Source: Oscillospiraceae bacterium (GTDB lineage: Bacteria > Bacillota_A > Clostridia > Oscillospirales > Oscillospiraceae). From it: a DNA stretch of 6,005 nucleotides. Positions 1-5,828 of this stretch are shown piece by piece. A program made the translations under genes and the position numbers. How positions within the stretch are numbered: the first letter of the stretch is position 1; each line of letters begins with the position of its first letter. The DNA is taken from NCBI GenBank assembly GCA_017481325.1, contig JAFUPG010000091.1, positions 1 through 6,005 of the forward strand, given 5' to 3'. Under the pieces are notes generated by a model, which saw nothing but the letters and a program-made list of their open reading frames with translations, was not told the DNA's origin and ran no database searches.

Positions 1-1
1 A

Positions 2-241
2 ATGTCATTGCGAGGAGCGTAGCGACGTGGCAATCTGTATTCATAAAGCCTCCGTTTTGCACCAAATTCCCATATATTCGAAACATTTTGGTACGGATTG
101 CCACGTCGGCATAAATGCCTCCTCGCAATGACATGGCTTTTTGGTAGCCTCTGCGTCTATCGGCAATACGGTTCTTGGTGGTGCATCCAACAGTTCGATA
201 AACATCTATTTGACTCTATTTCAAATCCCGTCGGCGGAGCC
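2..241 (+). repeat. Interspersed extragenic repeat, complete left copy: palindromic head plus tail
   Basis: The head (2-134) is a long imperfect palindrome. Bases 2-17 and 23-35 are perfectly complementary to 119-134 and 96-108, around a central spacer of about 60 bases. Each arm is itself REP-like: outer ATTGC/GCAAT, an internal bulge, and a small inner hairpin (17-23 in the left arm, 108-119 in the right arm). The tail (135-241) includes a short hairpin, ATTTGA at 208-213 with TCAAAT at 221-226. Bases 57-241 align along their whole length, with small indels, to the reverse complement of 5822-6005, so this is one family present twice. No transposase is encoded here. It resembles a BIME or MITE-type non-autonomous element. 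Its true outer limits are uncertain, because the left end lies at the window edge. Confidence 0.85.
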
Positions 242-320
242 GACACCTCCATTATTCACTATTCACTTGTTCGTCCGTGTCTCCGTTTCGTGCGTGGACA
301 TAGTATAGCCTCTCGGGACG

Positions 321-363
321 AAAAAACAGGTCGCTTTCCCGCTTGGGGAATGCGACCTGTTTT
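321..363 (-). terminator. Rho-independent terminator of the six-gene operon
   Basis: Read on the minus strand, a 12-bp perfect stem (363-352 with 334-323) continues, after one A/A mismatch, into 5 more pairs around a 5-base loop. It is followed by a run of six U residues (326-321). It lies about 83 bases beyond the stop of the DUF951 gene, the last gene of the operon, with no other gene between. The A-rich stretch opposite the U-run makes the stem partly bidirectional, but no plus-strand gene precedes it. The 242-320 stretch next to it holds only a 7-bp tandem (ATTCACT twice, 254-267) and no supportable gene. Confidence 0.9.
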
Positions 364-383
364 GTGGTAAAAGCCTTATTTTT

Positions 384-419
384 CATTGGGAAATGTTTTG
401 CTTTTTCTATTTCCCGATG
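384..419. other. Second inverted repeat in the operon 3' region
   Basis: CATTGGGAAAT (384-394) pairs with ATTTCCCGATG (409-419), giving 11 pairs with one G-T wobble around a 14-base loop. It sits between the DUF951 stop codon and the operon terminator, so it would be part of the 3' untranslated RNA. On the minus strand it is followed by A-rich rather than U-rich sequence, so it is not a canonical terminator for the operon. On the plus strand a T-rich stretch follows, but no plus-strand gene is visible for it to terminate. A role in 3'-end stabilisation is possible but unproven. Confidence 0.4.
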
Positions 420-445
420 GTTTTCTCTTTGCCTGGGTCGAAGAA

Positions 446-628
446 TTATTCCGGCCGTTTGACACAGCGGATATTCTTCTCGGCCTTGCTTCGGGGCAGC
501 ATGACCTCATGGTTGCAGCCGCAGCAGCGGAGCTTGAAATCCGCTCCTGTGCGGAGCACCAGCCACTCCTTACTGCCGCAAGGGTGGGGCTTTTTCATGG
601 TCAGAATATCATTCAGACGGATGTCCAT
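446..628 (-). CDS. DUF951 family small protein (60 aa)
   Basis: This complete 60-residue protein matches the DUF951 family of Firmicutes, whose usual size is about 60-70 residues. The hallmarks are MKKPHPCGS (residues 11-19), with the first conserved Cys at 17, and a RCCGCNHEVMLPRSK block (34-48) carrying Cys35, Cys36 and Cys38. The Cys and His pattern suggests a small metal-binding, probably zinc, fold, though this is inference; the molecular function of the family is not established. An AAGGGAG ribosome site (637-643) lies 8 bases before the ATG, inside the last codons of rarA. Only 3 bases separate the rarA stop from this start, so translation is probably coupled. It is the last gene before the terminator. 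The high lysine and arginine content would fit nucleic-acid or ribosome contact, but nothing here shows it. Confidence 0.9.
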   Translation of the reverse strand: MDIRLNDILTMKKPHPCGSKEWLVLRTGADFKLRCCGCNHEVMLPRSKAEKNIRCVKRPE

Positions 629-631
629 GGC

Positions 632-1897
632 TCAGACTCCCTTCTTGATCTCGTCCCAGTAGCGCTTGGCCGCCTGCTCGATCTTGTTATCGCCGTACTC
701 ATAGTAAACGGCATCCTTCACCACATCGGGCAGATACTGCTGGGGCACCCAGTGGCTGGGGTAATCGTGGGGGTAGAGATAGCCCTGCTCCCGCTGGTTA
801 TCGGAGCTGTCACAGTGGACATTCTGCAGGTGACGGGGGAACTCGCCTAATTTGCCTGCCTGCACATCCTGGGCAGCTCGGGCATAGGCCGTGTAGGCGG
901 CATTGGACTTGGGGCAGGTGGCCAGGAAGATCACCGCATCGGACAGGGGCAGCCGTGCTTCGGGCATGCCCAACTGCAGAGCGGAGTCCACGCAGGCTTT
1001 GACAATGGGAATGGCCATGGGATAGGCCAGACCGATATCCTCGCAGGCAGAGCAGAGAATCCGGCGGCAGCAGGAGGGCAGATCCCCAGCCTCCAGGAAG
1101 CGTGCCAGATAGTAGATGGCAGCGTTGGGATCGGAGCCCCGGATGGACTTCATGAGAGCAGAGAGGCTGTCGTACTGGTTGTCACCGCCACGGTCATAGC
1201 GCATGGCGGAGCGTTGTGTCACGGCTTTGGCATCGGCCAGGGGGATGGTCAGGGCCGTATCTCCGGGACGGGCTGCCAGGAAGAGGGCCTCCACCGCATT
1301 GATGGCCTTGCGCACGTCGCCGCCGCAGCAGGAGGCGATATGCTCCAGAGCGCCTGCCTCGCAGGTGACGGTCAGTTCATTCTTCCGGGACATATAGTCC
1401 ACCGCACGCTGCACCGCCTTCAAAACAGCCTCCGGGGTCAGGGGCTTGAACTCAAAGACGGTGGATCGGCTCAAAATTGCGTTGAAAATGTAAAAATAGG
1501 GGTTCTCCGTGGTGGAGGCGATGAGGGTGATCTTGCCGTTCTCGATGTGCTCCAGGAGGGACTGCTGCTGGCGCTTGTTGAAGGACTGGATCTCGTCCAG
1601 GTACAGCAGCACGCCATTGGGCGCCATGAAGGTATCCAGCTGCGCTACGATCTCCCGAATATCCGAGGTGGAGGCGGTGGTGGCATTGAGCTTATAGAGG
1701 GTGCGACGGGTGGCCTTGGCGATGATATTGGCCACGGTGGTCTTGCCGGTGCCGCTGGGGCCGTAGAAGATCAGGTTGGGCACTCTGCCGGACTCGATCA
1801 TGCGGCGGAGCATCTTGCCCTCGCCCAGGATCTCCTCCTGACCGTAGACCTCATCGATGGTTTGGGGCCGAAGCTCGTCGGCCAGGGGCTGGTACAT
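632..1897 (-). CDS. rarA: Replication-associated recombination protein A (RarA/MgsA, AAA+ ATPase)
   Basis: RarA is a clamp-loader-like AAA+ ATPase that acts in the cytoplasm at stalled or gapped replication forks. This copy has 421 residues, the normal family length, and looks intact. The N-terminal ATPase domain (about 1-190) has Walker A GPSGTGKT at 46-53, Walker B YLDEIQ with D101 and E102, the sensor-1 region STTENPYF at 128-135, and the arginine finger in LSRS (R144). The second half matches the MgsA C-terminal region: the [11 protein letters not shown] stretch, [25 protein letters not shown], and a YPHD...QQYLPD tail. The Walker B segment reads DEIQSFNK where many homologues have DEIHRFNK, a minor variation. 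AAAGGAGG (1906-1913) lies 8 bases from the ATG, which fixes the start. The gene lies 27 bases after greA and 3 bases before the DUF951 gene. Family identity is secure; its role in this operon is not. Confidence 0.95.
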   Translation of the reverse strand: MYQPLADELRPQTIDEVYGQEEILGEGKMLRRMIESGRVPNLIFYGPSGTGKTTVANIIAKATRRTLYKLNATTASTSDIREIVAQLDTFMAPNGVLLYLDEIQSFNKRQQQSLLEHIENGKITLIASTTENPYFYIFNAILSRSTVFEFKPLTPEAVLKAVQRAVDYMSRKNELTVTCEAGALEHIASCCGGDVRKAINAVEALFLAARPGDTALTIPLADAKAVTQRSAMRYDRGGDNQYDSLSALMKSIRGSDPNAAIYYLARFLEAGDLPSCCRRILCSACEDIGLAYPMAIPIVKACVDSALQLGMPEARLPLSDAVIFLATCPKSNAAYTAYARAAQDVQAGKLGEFPRHLQNVHCDSSDNQREQGYLYPHDYPSHWVPQQYLPDVVKDAVYYEYGDNKIEQAAKRYWDEIKKGV

Positions 1898-1924
1898 GGG
1901 GGATGCCTCCTTTCGCTGCGGTTT

Positions 1925-2434
1925 TTAGAAGGGCATGAGGGGGGCGGAGCCGTCGTCCTCGGCAGCTTCTACCTTTTGGATCACGGCATCGTAGCTGTAG
2001 CTGTCGTTTACACGGACGGTGACGGTGTCGCCCACTTTTTTGCCCAGGACAGCCTTGCCCAGAGGGGATTCCAGGCTGATGAAGCCACGGTCGGGCTCTA
2101 CACGGACGGTGGTGACCACCTGGATCACCATGGTCTCCTCGTCCTCGGGGAGGTAGAGGGTGACACGGTCGTAAAGCTTCACGCCCTCTGCCTGCGCCGC
2201 AGGCTCGTCGTCGATGACCTGGGCGGTTTTGATCATATTCTGCAGGTAGCGCATGCGGCTGTCATTGCGGCGCTGGGCCTGCTTGGCGGCCTTGTATTCG
2301 TAGTTCTCGCTGAGGTCACCGAATTCACGGGTGCGCTTGACCTCCTCCATGATCTTGGGGCGCTGGTTCAGACGGCGATCCTCCAGCTCCGCCTCCATGA
2401 GGGCGATATCTTTTTTGGTGAGTTTATCGTACAT
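1925..2434 (-). CDS. greA: Transcription elongation factor GreA (transcript cleavage factor)
   Basis: GreA enters the RNA polymerase secondary channel and stimulates cleavage of backtracked RNA, releasing stalled complexes. The 169 residues include both family domains. The N-terminal coiled coil (about 1-75) carries the tip signature EFGDLSENYEYKAAK, with the acidic D40 and E43 that correspond to the catalytic-tip pair of E. coli GreA. The C-terminal FKBP-like domain (about 85-160) includes ISLESPLGKAVLGKKVGD. It is about 10 residues longer than E. coli GreA, with an extra acidic C-terminus. An AAAGGAG site (2441-2447) lies 6 bases before the ATG and overlaps the stop codon of the phosphodiesterase gene, so coupling is likely. 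Clostridia often have more than one Gre paralogue, so whether this is the main housekeeping GreA cannot be decided here. Confidence 0.92.
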   Translation of the reverse strand: MYDKLTKKDIALMEAELEDRRLNQRPKIMEEVKRTREFGDLSENYEYKAAKQAQRRNDSRMRYLQNMIKTAQVIDDEPAAQAEGVKLYDRVTLYLPEDEETMVIQVVTTVRVEPDRGFISLESPLGKAVLGKKVGDTVTVRVNDSYSYDAVIQKVEAAEDDGSAPLMPF

Positions 2435-2446
2435 TTCTTGCTCCTT

Positions 2447-3268
2447 TTAGGGGTTAAAGTCCTCAAAAATCAGGATAGATCCCTCCCGGCGGAGCTTTTT
2501 TGCCCGACGGGGAGAGGTGACTGTCCAGCTGAACTCCTGCACGCCCCAGATCTTACGGCTCAGGCGCAGGCAGAGGTTGCGGCGGTCGGAATAACGGTAG
2601 GCCACGAAGTGGGGCACCGTGAGGAAATTGCACATCAAATTGGTCAAAAGGAAGGCCAGAGGAGCGGCAAGGCCGCTGCGATCCTTCATGAAGTTGGAGG
2701 CCAGCTGGCCACGGATGATCTCCGGACGATGCTTTTTCAGCCAGAGAAGGACTCGGGGGTCAAAGGACTCGATGCAGTACTCCAGGTCGGGGTACTGATC
2801 CAGCATTTTGCAGGTGGCAGCTGCCAGAGCAGCATGGTTCTTGGCATGGGGCTTCAGCTCCACCACTAAGGGCGTCTTACCGGCGAAAATGGGCAGAACC
2901 TCTTCCAGGAAGGGGATGGGCTCCCCCGTCTCCTCCAGAAAATAACCACGGAGCTCCTTGGCGGTGCAGTCGCAGACCTTGCGATTGACACCGGCGGTGC
3001 GCAGAAGGCTCTCGTCGTGGATCACCACCAGACGGCCGTCCTTGCTGAGATGGACATCCAGCTCGGCGCCGTAGCCGTGCTCCACCGCCTTGCGGAAGGC
3101 CAGGAGGGAGTTCTCGGGAATACCGGAGGCGCTGTCGTGGAGGCCACGGTGGGCATAGTGATACTTGGCAAGGCCGTGGAAATCACCGCTGCTGCGCTTG
3201 CCACGGAAGGACAGAATCCACAGACCGACCAGAAGCACAAGGATCAGAAGGACAATCAGAATCCACAT
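2447..3268 (-). CDS. Membrane-anchored glycerophosphodiester phosphodiesterase family protein
   Basis: GDPD enzymes hydrolyse glycerophosphodiesters to glycerol-3-phosphate and an alcohol. From the ATG at 3266-3268 the protein has 273 residues. A hydrophobic helix (about 2-20) is followed by the GDPD TIM barrel with HRG at 40-42, PENS at 51-54, ELDVHLSKDG at 69-78 (metal-site E69 and D71), IHDE with H84, and a VELK motif further on. The end, IFEDFNP, fits the last barrel strand. Basic residues after the helix (FRGKR, 21-25) suggest the catalytic domain faces the cytoplasm by the positive-inside rule; this is inference. An upstream in-frame TTG at 3275-3277 would add three residues and overlap the transporter stop. 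I chose the ATG because GGAGG (3279-3283) is 10 bases from it but only one base from the TTG. Specificity, including lipid or teichoic-acid substrates, cannot be read from the sequence. Confidence 0.9.
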   Translation of the reverse strand: MWILIVLLILVLLVGLWILSFRGKRSSGDFHGLAKYHYAHRGLHDSASGIPENSLLAFRKAVEHGYGAELDVHLSKDGRLVVIHDESLLRTAGVNRKVCDCTAKELRGYFLEETGEPIPFLEEVLPIFAGKTPLVVELKPHAKNHAALAAATCKMLDQYPDLEYCIESFDPRVLLWLKKHRPEIIRGQLASNFMKDRSGLAAPLAFLLTNLMCNFLTVPHFVAYRYSDRRNLCLRLSRKIWGVQEFSWTVTSPRRAKKLRREGSILIFEDFNP

Positions 3269-3273
3269 ATGCC

Positions 3274-4911
3274 TCAATCCTCCACATCCAGGGTTTCCAG
3301 ACCCTTCTTGGCGCTGGGCTTGTTATCGCCGTGGAATACGAAGAGCATGGTCACGAAGGCCAAACCTGCGAAGATGGCTGCATAGGGGAAGAGCACGGTC
3401 ATGCCCAGCTTGTCCATCAGGAAGCCGGAGAGCATGGGGGTCAGGGTCTGGGCTGCCATGCTGGCGGTGTAGTAGATGCCGGTGTACTTGCCCACGTCGG
3501 AGCCCTTGCACATCTCTACCACCATGGGGAAGGAGTTGACATTGATGGTGGCCCAGCCGATGCCTGCCAGACAGAACATACAGTTCATGAGCCAGGTGGG
3601 GCTGCTCTGGCGCAGGAAGCCTGCCACGGCAAAGGAGGTGGTGAGCATGACGATACCGGCCAGGATGGTCTTCTTTCTGCCCACACGGGAGGCCACGAAG
3701 CCTACGGGCAGGTAGGAGACAATGGCAGCGCCCTGTGCCAGCATGAGGGTCAGGTTGTAGTCCTTGTTCAGGATATTGCCGGCATAGACGGAGTACTTGG
3801 ATGTAACGGCATTGTAGCCGAAGAACCAGAGGACAATGGAGGCCAGCAGGAACACCAGGCTGCGGCGACGGGCACGGCTGAGGGCCTGCTTTTCGGATTT
3901 TTCCTCTTCCTTCTCCTCGATGCCCAGGCGCTTGGTCTCCGCCTCCATCTCTCGGACAAAGCGAGGCTCCTTGACCTGCCAGAGGAAGATGGCCAGAGCC
4001 AGAAGCATCAGTCCTGCCACCACGGCGAAGTAGAGGCGGTAGCTCATCATGGCGTTCTGCAGAGAACCGGTGGCAAAGACGATACCCAATCCCAGCACCA
4101 GCATGCCACCGGCGGTACCCATGAGGTTGATGACCGCATTGGCCTTGGAGCGCAGGGGCTTGATGGTCACGTCGGGCATCAGCGCCACGGCAGGAGAACG
4201 GAAAATTGCCATGCTCAGAAGCACCATCAGCAGCACGGCGATAAAGAGGATCAAAACGCCGGGGTTGGCATCGGTCTGGGCTGCGGCATAGGCCTGACGG
4301 GCGGGAATCACATAGTCCGTATACTGGGGGTTGGTAAAGACCTCGTTCTCCGCCTGCTTGGCCACGGTAGCGGCATGGTCATCGGAGAAAGCCAGGGTAT
4401 AAGGTGCATCGGCAGAGACGCTGTAGAGTGTGCCGTCCCGTTTCTCCAGCTGGGAGCTGATGGAGGTGAACTCCTCACGGCTGAAAAGCTCCTGCAGCAC
4501 AAAGCTGTCGCCATCGGGAGTCTGGAGGGTCTCGGTGCTCCGGCTGTCATAGATGGTCTGAAGAGCGACGGGAGAGTCCACCTCTGCCACAGCAGAGACA
4601 TTCTTCAGCTGCGCCATGTCCACGAAGGACAAGGCCACTACCAACACAGCTGCCAGGACAGTACCGGTGACAATGAAGGGGGTACGGCGGCCATGGCGGC
4701 TGCGGCAACGGTCAGACAGGGTGCCAAAGAGCGGCAGCAGGAACAGAGCCAGAATGTTATCCAGGGCCATGATCACACCGGAGGCGGTCTGGGACAGGCC
4801 GAATTTGTTGGTCAGAGCCAGGGGGATGGCATTGTCATAGGCCTGCCAGAAGGCGCTGATGAGGAAAAAGGCAAAGCCGACGAAGATGGTACGCTTGTAA
4901 TTGAGCTTCAT
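3274..4911 (-). CDS. MFS transporter, SLC45/GPH-like, with large extracytoplasmic insert
   Basis: This is a 545-residue major facilitator permease of the plasma membrane. Hydrophobic segments lie at about 8-32, 44-64, 79-97, 218-237, 260-282, 292-312, 351-368, 388-405, 415-433, 440-462, 475-500 and 505-527, consistent with 12 helices. The helix 2-3 loop has the motif-A form GTLSDRCRSRHGRR (63-76) and the helix 8-9 loop has SRVGRKK. RSPAVALMPD (237-246) followed by RSKANAV (254-260) resembles the SLC45 and plant sucrose-carrier group, so a sugar or glycoside with a coupling cation is the best guess. About 120 polar residues (98-217) separate helices 3 and 4 on the outer face, which is unusual. 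A charged cytoplasmic loop (about 313-350) links the halves. The start ATG overlaps the HAD stop as ATGA, with AGGAG (4922-4926) 10 bases upstream. Substrate is unknown. Confidence 0.87.
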   Translation of the reverse strand: MKLNYKRTIFVGFAFFLISAFWQAYDNAIPLALTNKFGLSQTASGVIMALDNILALFLLPLFGTLSDRCRSRHGRRTPFIVTGTVLAAVLVVALSFVDMAQLKNVSAVAEVDSPVALQTIYDSRSTETLQTPDGDSFVLQELFSREEFTSISSQLEKRDGTLYSVSADAPYTLAFSDDHAATVAKQAENEVFTNPQYTDYVIPARQAYAAAQTDANPGVLILFIAVLLMVLLSMAIFRSPAVALMPDVTIKPLRSKANAVINLMGTAGGMLVLGLGIVFATGSLQNAMMSYRLYFAVVAGLMLLALAIFLWQVKEPRFVREMEAETKRLGIEEKEEEKSEKQALSRARRRSLVFLLASIVLWFFGYNAVTSKYSVYAGNILNKDYNLTLMLAQGAAIVSYLPVGFVASRVGRKKTILAGIVMLTTSFAVAGFLRQSSPTWLMNCMFCLAGIGWATINVNSFPMVVEMCKGSDVGKYTGIYYTASMAAQTLTPMLSGFLMDKLGMTVLFPYAAIFAGLAFVTMLFVFHGDNKPSAKKGLETLDVED

Positions 4912-5714
4912 AGTTCTATCTCTCCTGTCAGATCGTTGAGTACTGCCCGGATGTGGGGGTAGACCCAGGTGGGTTTCTCGGGGCTGGAGGCGATGTCCTC
5001 CCGGTGGCTCTCGCCGGAGAGGACTAAGATGGTTTCAATTCCTGCGTTGACGCCGCAGGCAATATCTGTATAGAGGCGGTCGCCTATGAGCAGGGTCTGG
5101 GCTTTGCTGTAGCCGTAGGCCTCCATGGCCAGGTATGCCATCTCCGGCTTGGGCTTGCCGATGAAGACCGGACGGCGGCCGGTGGCACGGAATAGCATCT
5201 CGCAGACTGAGCCGCAATCGGGGACGAAGCCGTACCAGGTGGGGCAGACCCAGTCGGGATTGGCGGCGATGAAGTCCACGCCACGGTTTAAGAGGATACA
5301 GGCATCTTCTAATTTTTGGAAGGTCATCTCCGTATCGAAGCCGCAGACCAGGGCATCGATGTTCTCCTCCAAACGGTCGGTGACACAAAAGCCCGCCCGG
5401 GAAAGCTGGCTGCGGAAGGAGGCCGTGCCAAAGGCATAGAGCTTTTTGGTGCCGTAGCCATTCTTTCGCAGGTAGACGATGAGGGCATCCACAGAGGTCA
5501 GGAAGTCCTCTTTGACGGCAGGTATGCCAAGACGCTGCATTTTTGCTATGTAAGCATCCACACTGCGGGAGGAATTGTTGGTCAAAAACAGGTACTTGCC
5601 GCCCGTGGCTTTCACATGGTTCAGAAAGTCCACGGTGCCGTCGAACAGCTCCTCATCTAAATAGATGGTGCCGTCCATATCCAGCAGGAAAAGCCGTTTC
5701 TCTTGAAGGGACAA
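4908..5714 (-). CDS. HAD-IIA family hydrolase (NagD/4-nitrophenylphosphatase-like)
   Basis: This is a cytoplasmic phosphatase of the haloacid dehalogenase superfamily, 268 residues, normal for subfamily IIA. All four motifs are present: motif I FLLDMDGTIYLDEE with nucleophile D12 and acid/base D14; motif II LTNNSSRS with T45; motif III GKPKPEM with K187; motif IV IGDRLYTDI with D212 and D217. The C2-type cap lies between motifs II and III (about 75-180). Members act on small phosphate esters such as sugar phosphates, phosphoglycolate, glycerol-3-phosphate or pyridoxal phosphate; the substrate here cannot be told. The start is TTG: AGGAGG (5722-5727) is 7 bases upstream, and the next in-frame ATG falls inside motif I. 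It is the first gene of the operon, about 27 bases from the predicted transcript start, and overlaps the transporter by 4 bases. Confidence 0.92.
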   Translation of the reverse strand: MSLQEKRLFLLDMDGTIYLDEELFDGTVDFLNHVKATGGKYLFLTNNSSRSVDAYIAKMQRLGIPAVKEDFLTSVDALIVYLRKNGYGTKKLYAFGTASFRSQLSRAGFCVTDRLEENIDALVCGFDTEMTFQKLEDACILLNRGVDFIAANPDWVCPTWYGFVPDCGSVCEMLFRATGRRPVFIGKPKPEMAYLAMEAYGYSKAQTLLIGDRLYTDIACGVNAGIETILVLSGESHREDIASSPEKPTWVYPHIRAVLNDLTGEIEL

Positions 5715-5721
5715 GGCATGG

Positions 5722-5727
5722 CCTCCT
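5722..5727 (-). promoter_or_regulatory. Ribosome binding site fixing the TTG start of the HAD gene
   Basis: AGGAGG on the minus strand lies 7 bases before TTG at 5712-5714. An ATG at 5717-5719 is only 2 bases from this site and out of frame; it would give a 20-residue peptide that ignores the HAD motifs. TTG is therefore the supported start. Confidence 0.8.
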
Positions 5728-5747
5728 CTCTTTTTCTTAATTGTATT

Positions 5748-5776
5748 ATTATACCGTTTTTTGCACGCAATGGCAA
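5748..5776 (-). promoter_or_regulatory. Sigma-A type promoter of the operon
   Basis: On the minus strand TTGCCA (5776-5771, one mismatch to TTGACA) and a perfect TATAAT (5753-5748) are separated by exactly 17 bases. Transcription would start near 5740-5742, giving a short leader of about 27 bases with the AGGAGG site. It is the only strong promoter-like match seen upstream of the first gene, and it fits transcription of all six genes to the terminator at 321-363. No operator was recognised. The -35 box is only 4 bases from the adjacent 24-bp tandem repeat. Confidence 0.8.
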
Positions 5777-5780
5777 GGAG

Positions 5781-5828
5781 GAAATGGGGAATCGATAGGC
5801 TCCAGAAATGGGGAATCGATAGGCTCCA
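5781..5828. repeat. Perfect 24-bp tandem duplication
   Basis: Two identical 24-base units (5781-5804 and 5805-5828) sit directly head to tail, each with the core GGGAATCGATAGGCTCCA. The second unit overlaps the end of the interspersed repeat, sharing its GGCTCC. The left copy of that repeat has a single GGAGCC at this point and no duplication. Perfect identity suggests a recent slippage or duplication event. It lies immediately upstream of the operon -35 box. Confidence 0.9.

Noticed and set aside
2..134. CRISPR array or tRNA-like structure in the palindromic region
   Set aside because: There are only two inverted arms and no series of equal direct repeats with spacers. No cloverleaf with anticodon and T-loop could be drawn.
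98..370. 90-codon open frame on the plus strand in the left intergenic region
   Set aside because: It lies inside the palindromic repeat, its tail and the terminator. The short peptide similarity (QFDKH.FD.ISN) to an open frame at 5657-5887 reflects shared repeat DNA, and the frames differ on either side of it.
386..850. 154-codon open frame on the plus strand over the DUF951 gene and the end of rarA
   Set aside because: It is antisense to two genes with clear family motifs, and its hydrophobic stretch arises from the complement of rarA codons.
1214..2869. 551-codon open frame on the plus strand opposite rarA, greA and the phosphodiesterase gene
   Set aside because: It runs antisense across three clearly recognisable genes and their junctions, has no recognisable motif and is dominated by Gly, Leu, Val, His and Asp repeats typical of an antisense shadow in GC-rich coding DNA.
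3266..3277. TTG at 3275-3277 as start of the phosphodiesterase, overlapping the transporter stop
   Set aside because: The best ribosome site (3279-3283) is only one base from that TTG but 10 bases from the ATG at 3266-3268. The three extra residues add no conserved sequence. The TTG start remains a minor alternative.
3331..4962. 543-codon open frame on the plus strand opposite the transporter
   Set aside because: Its composition is extremely rich in Gly, His, Gln and Glu with no hydrophobic core or motif. It mirrors the codon bias of the transporter gene and crosses into the HAD gene.
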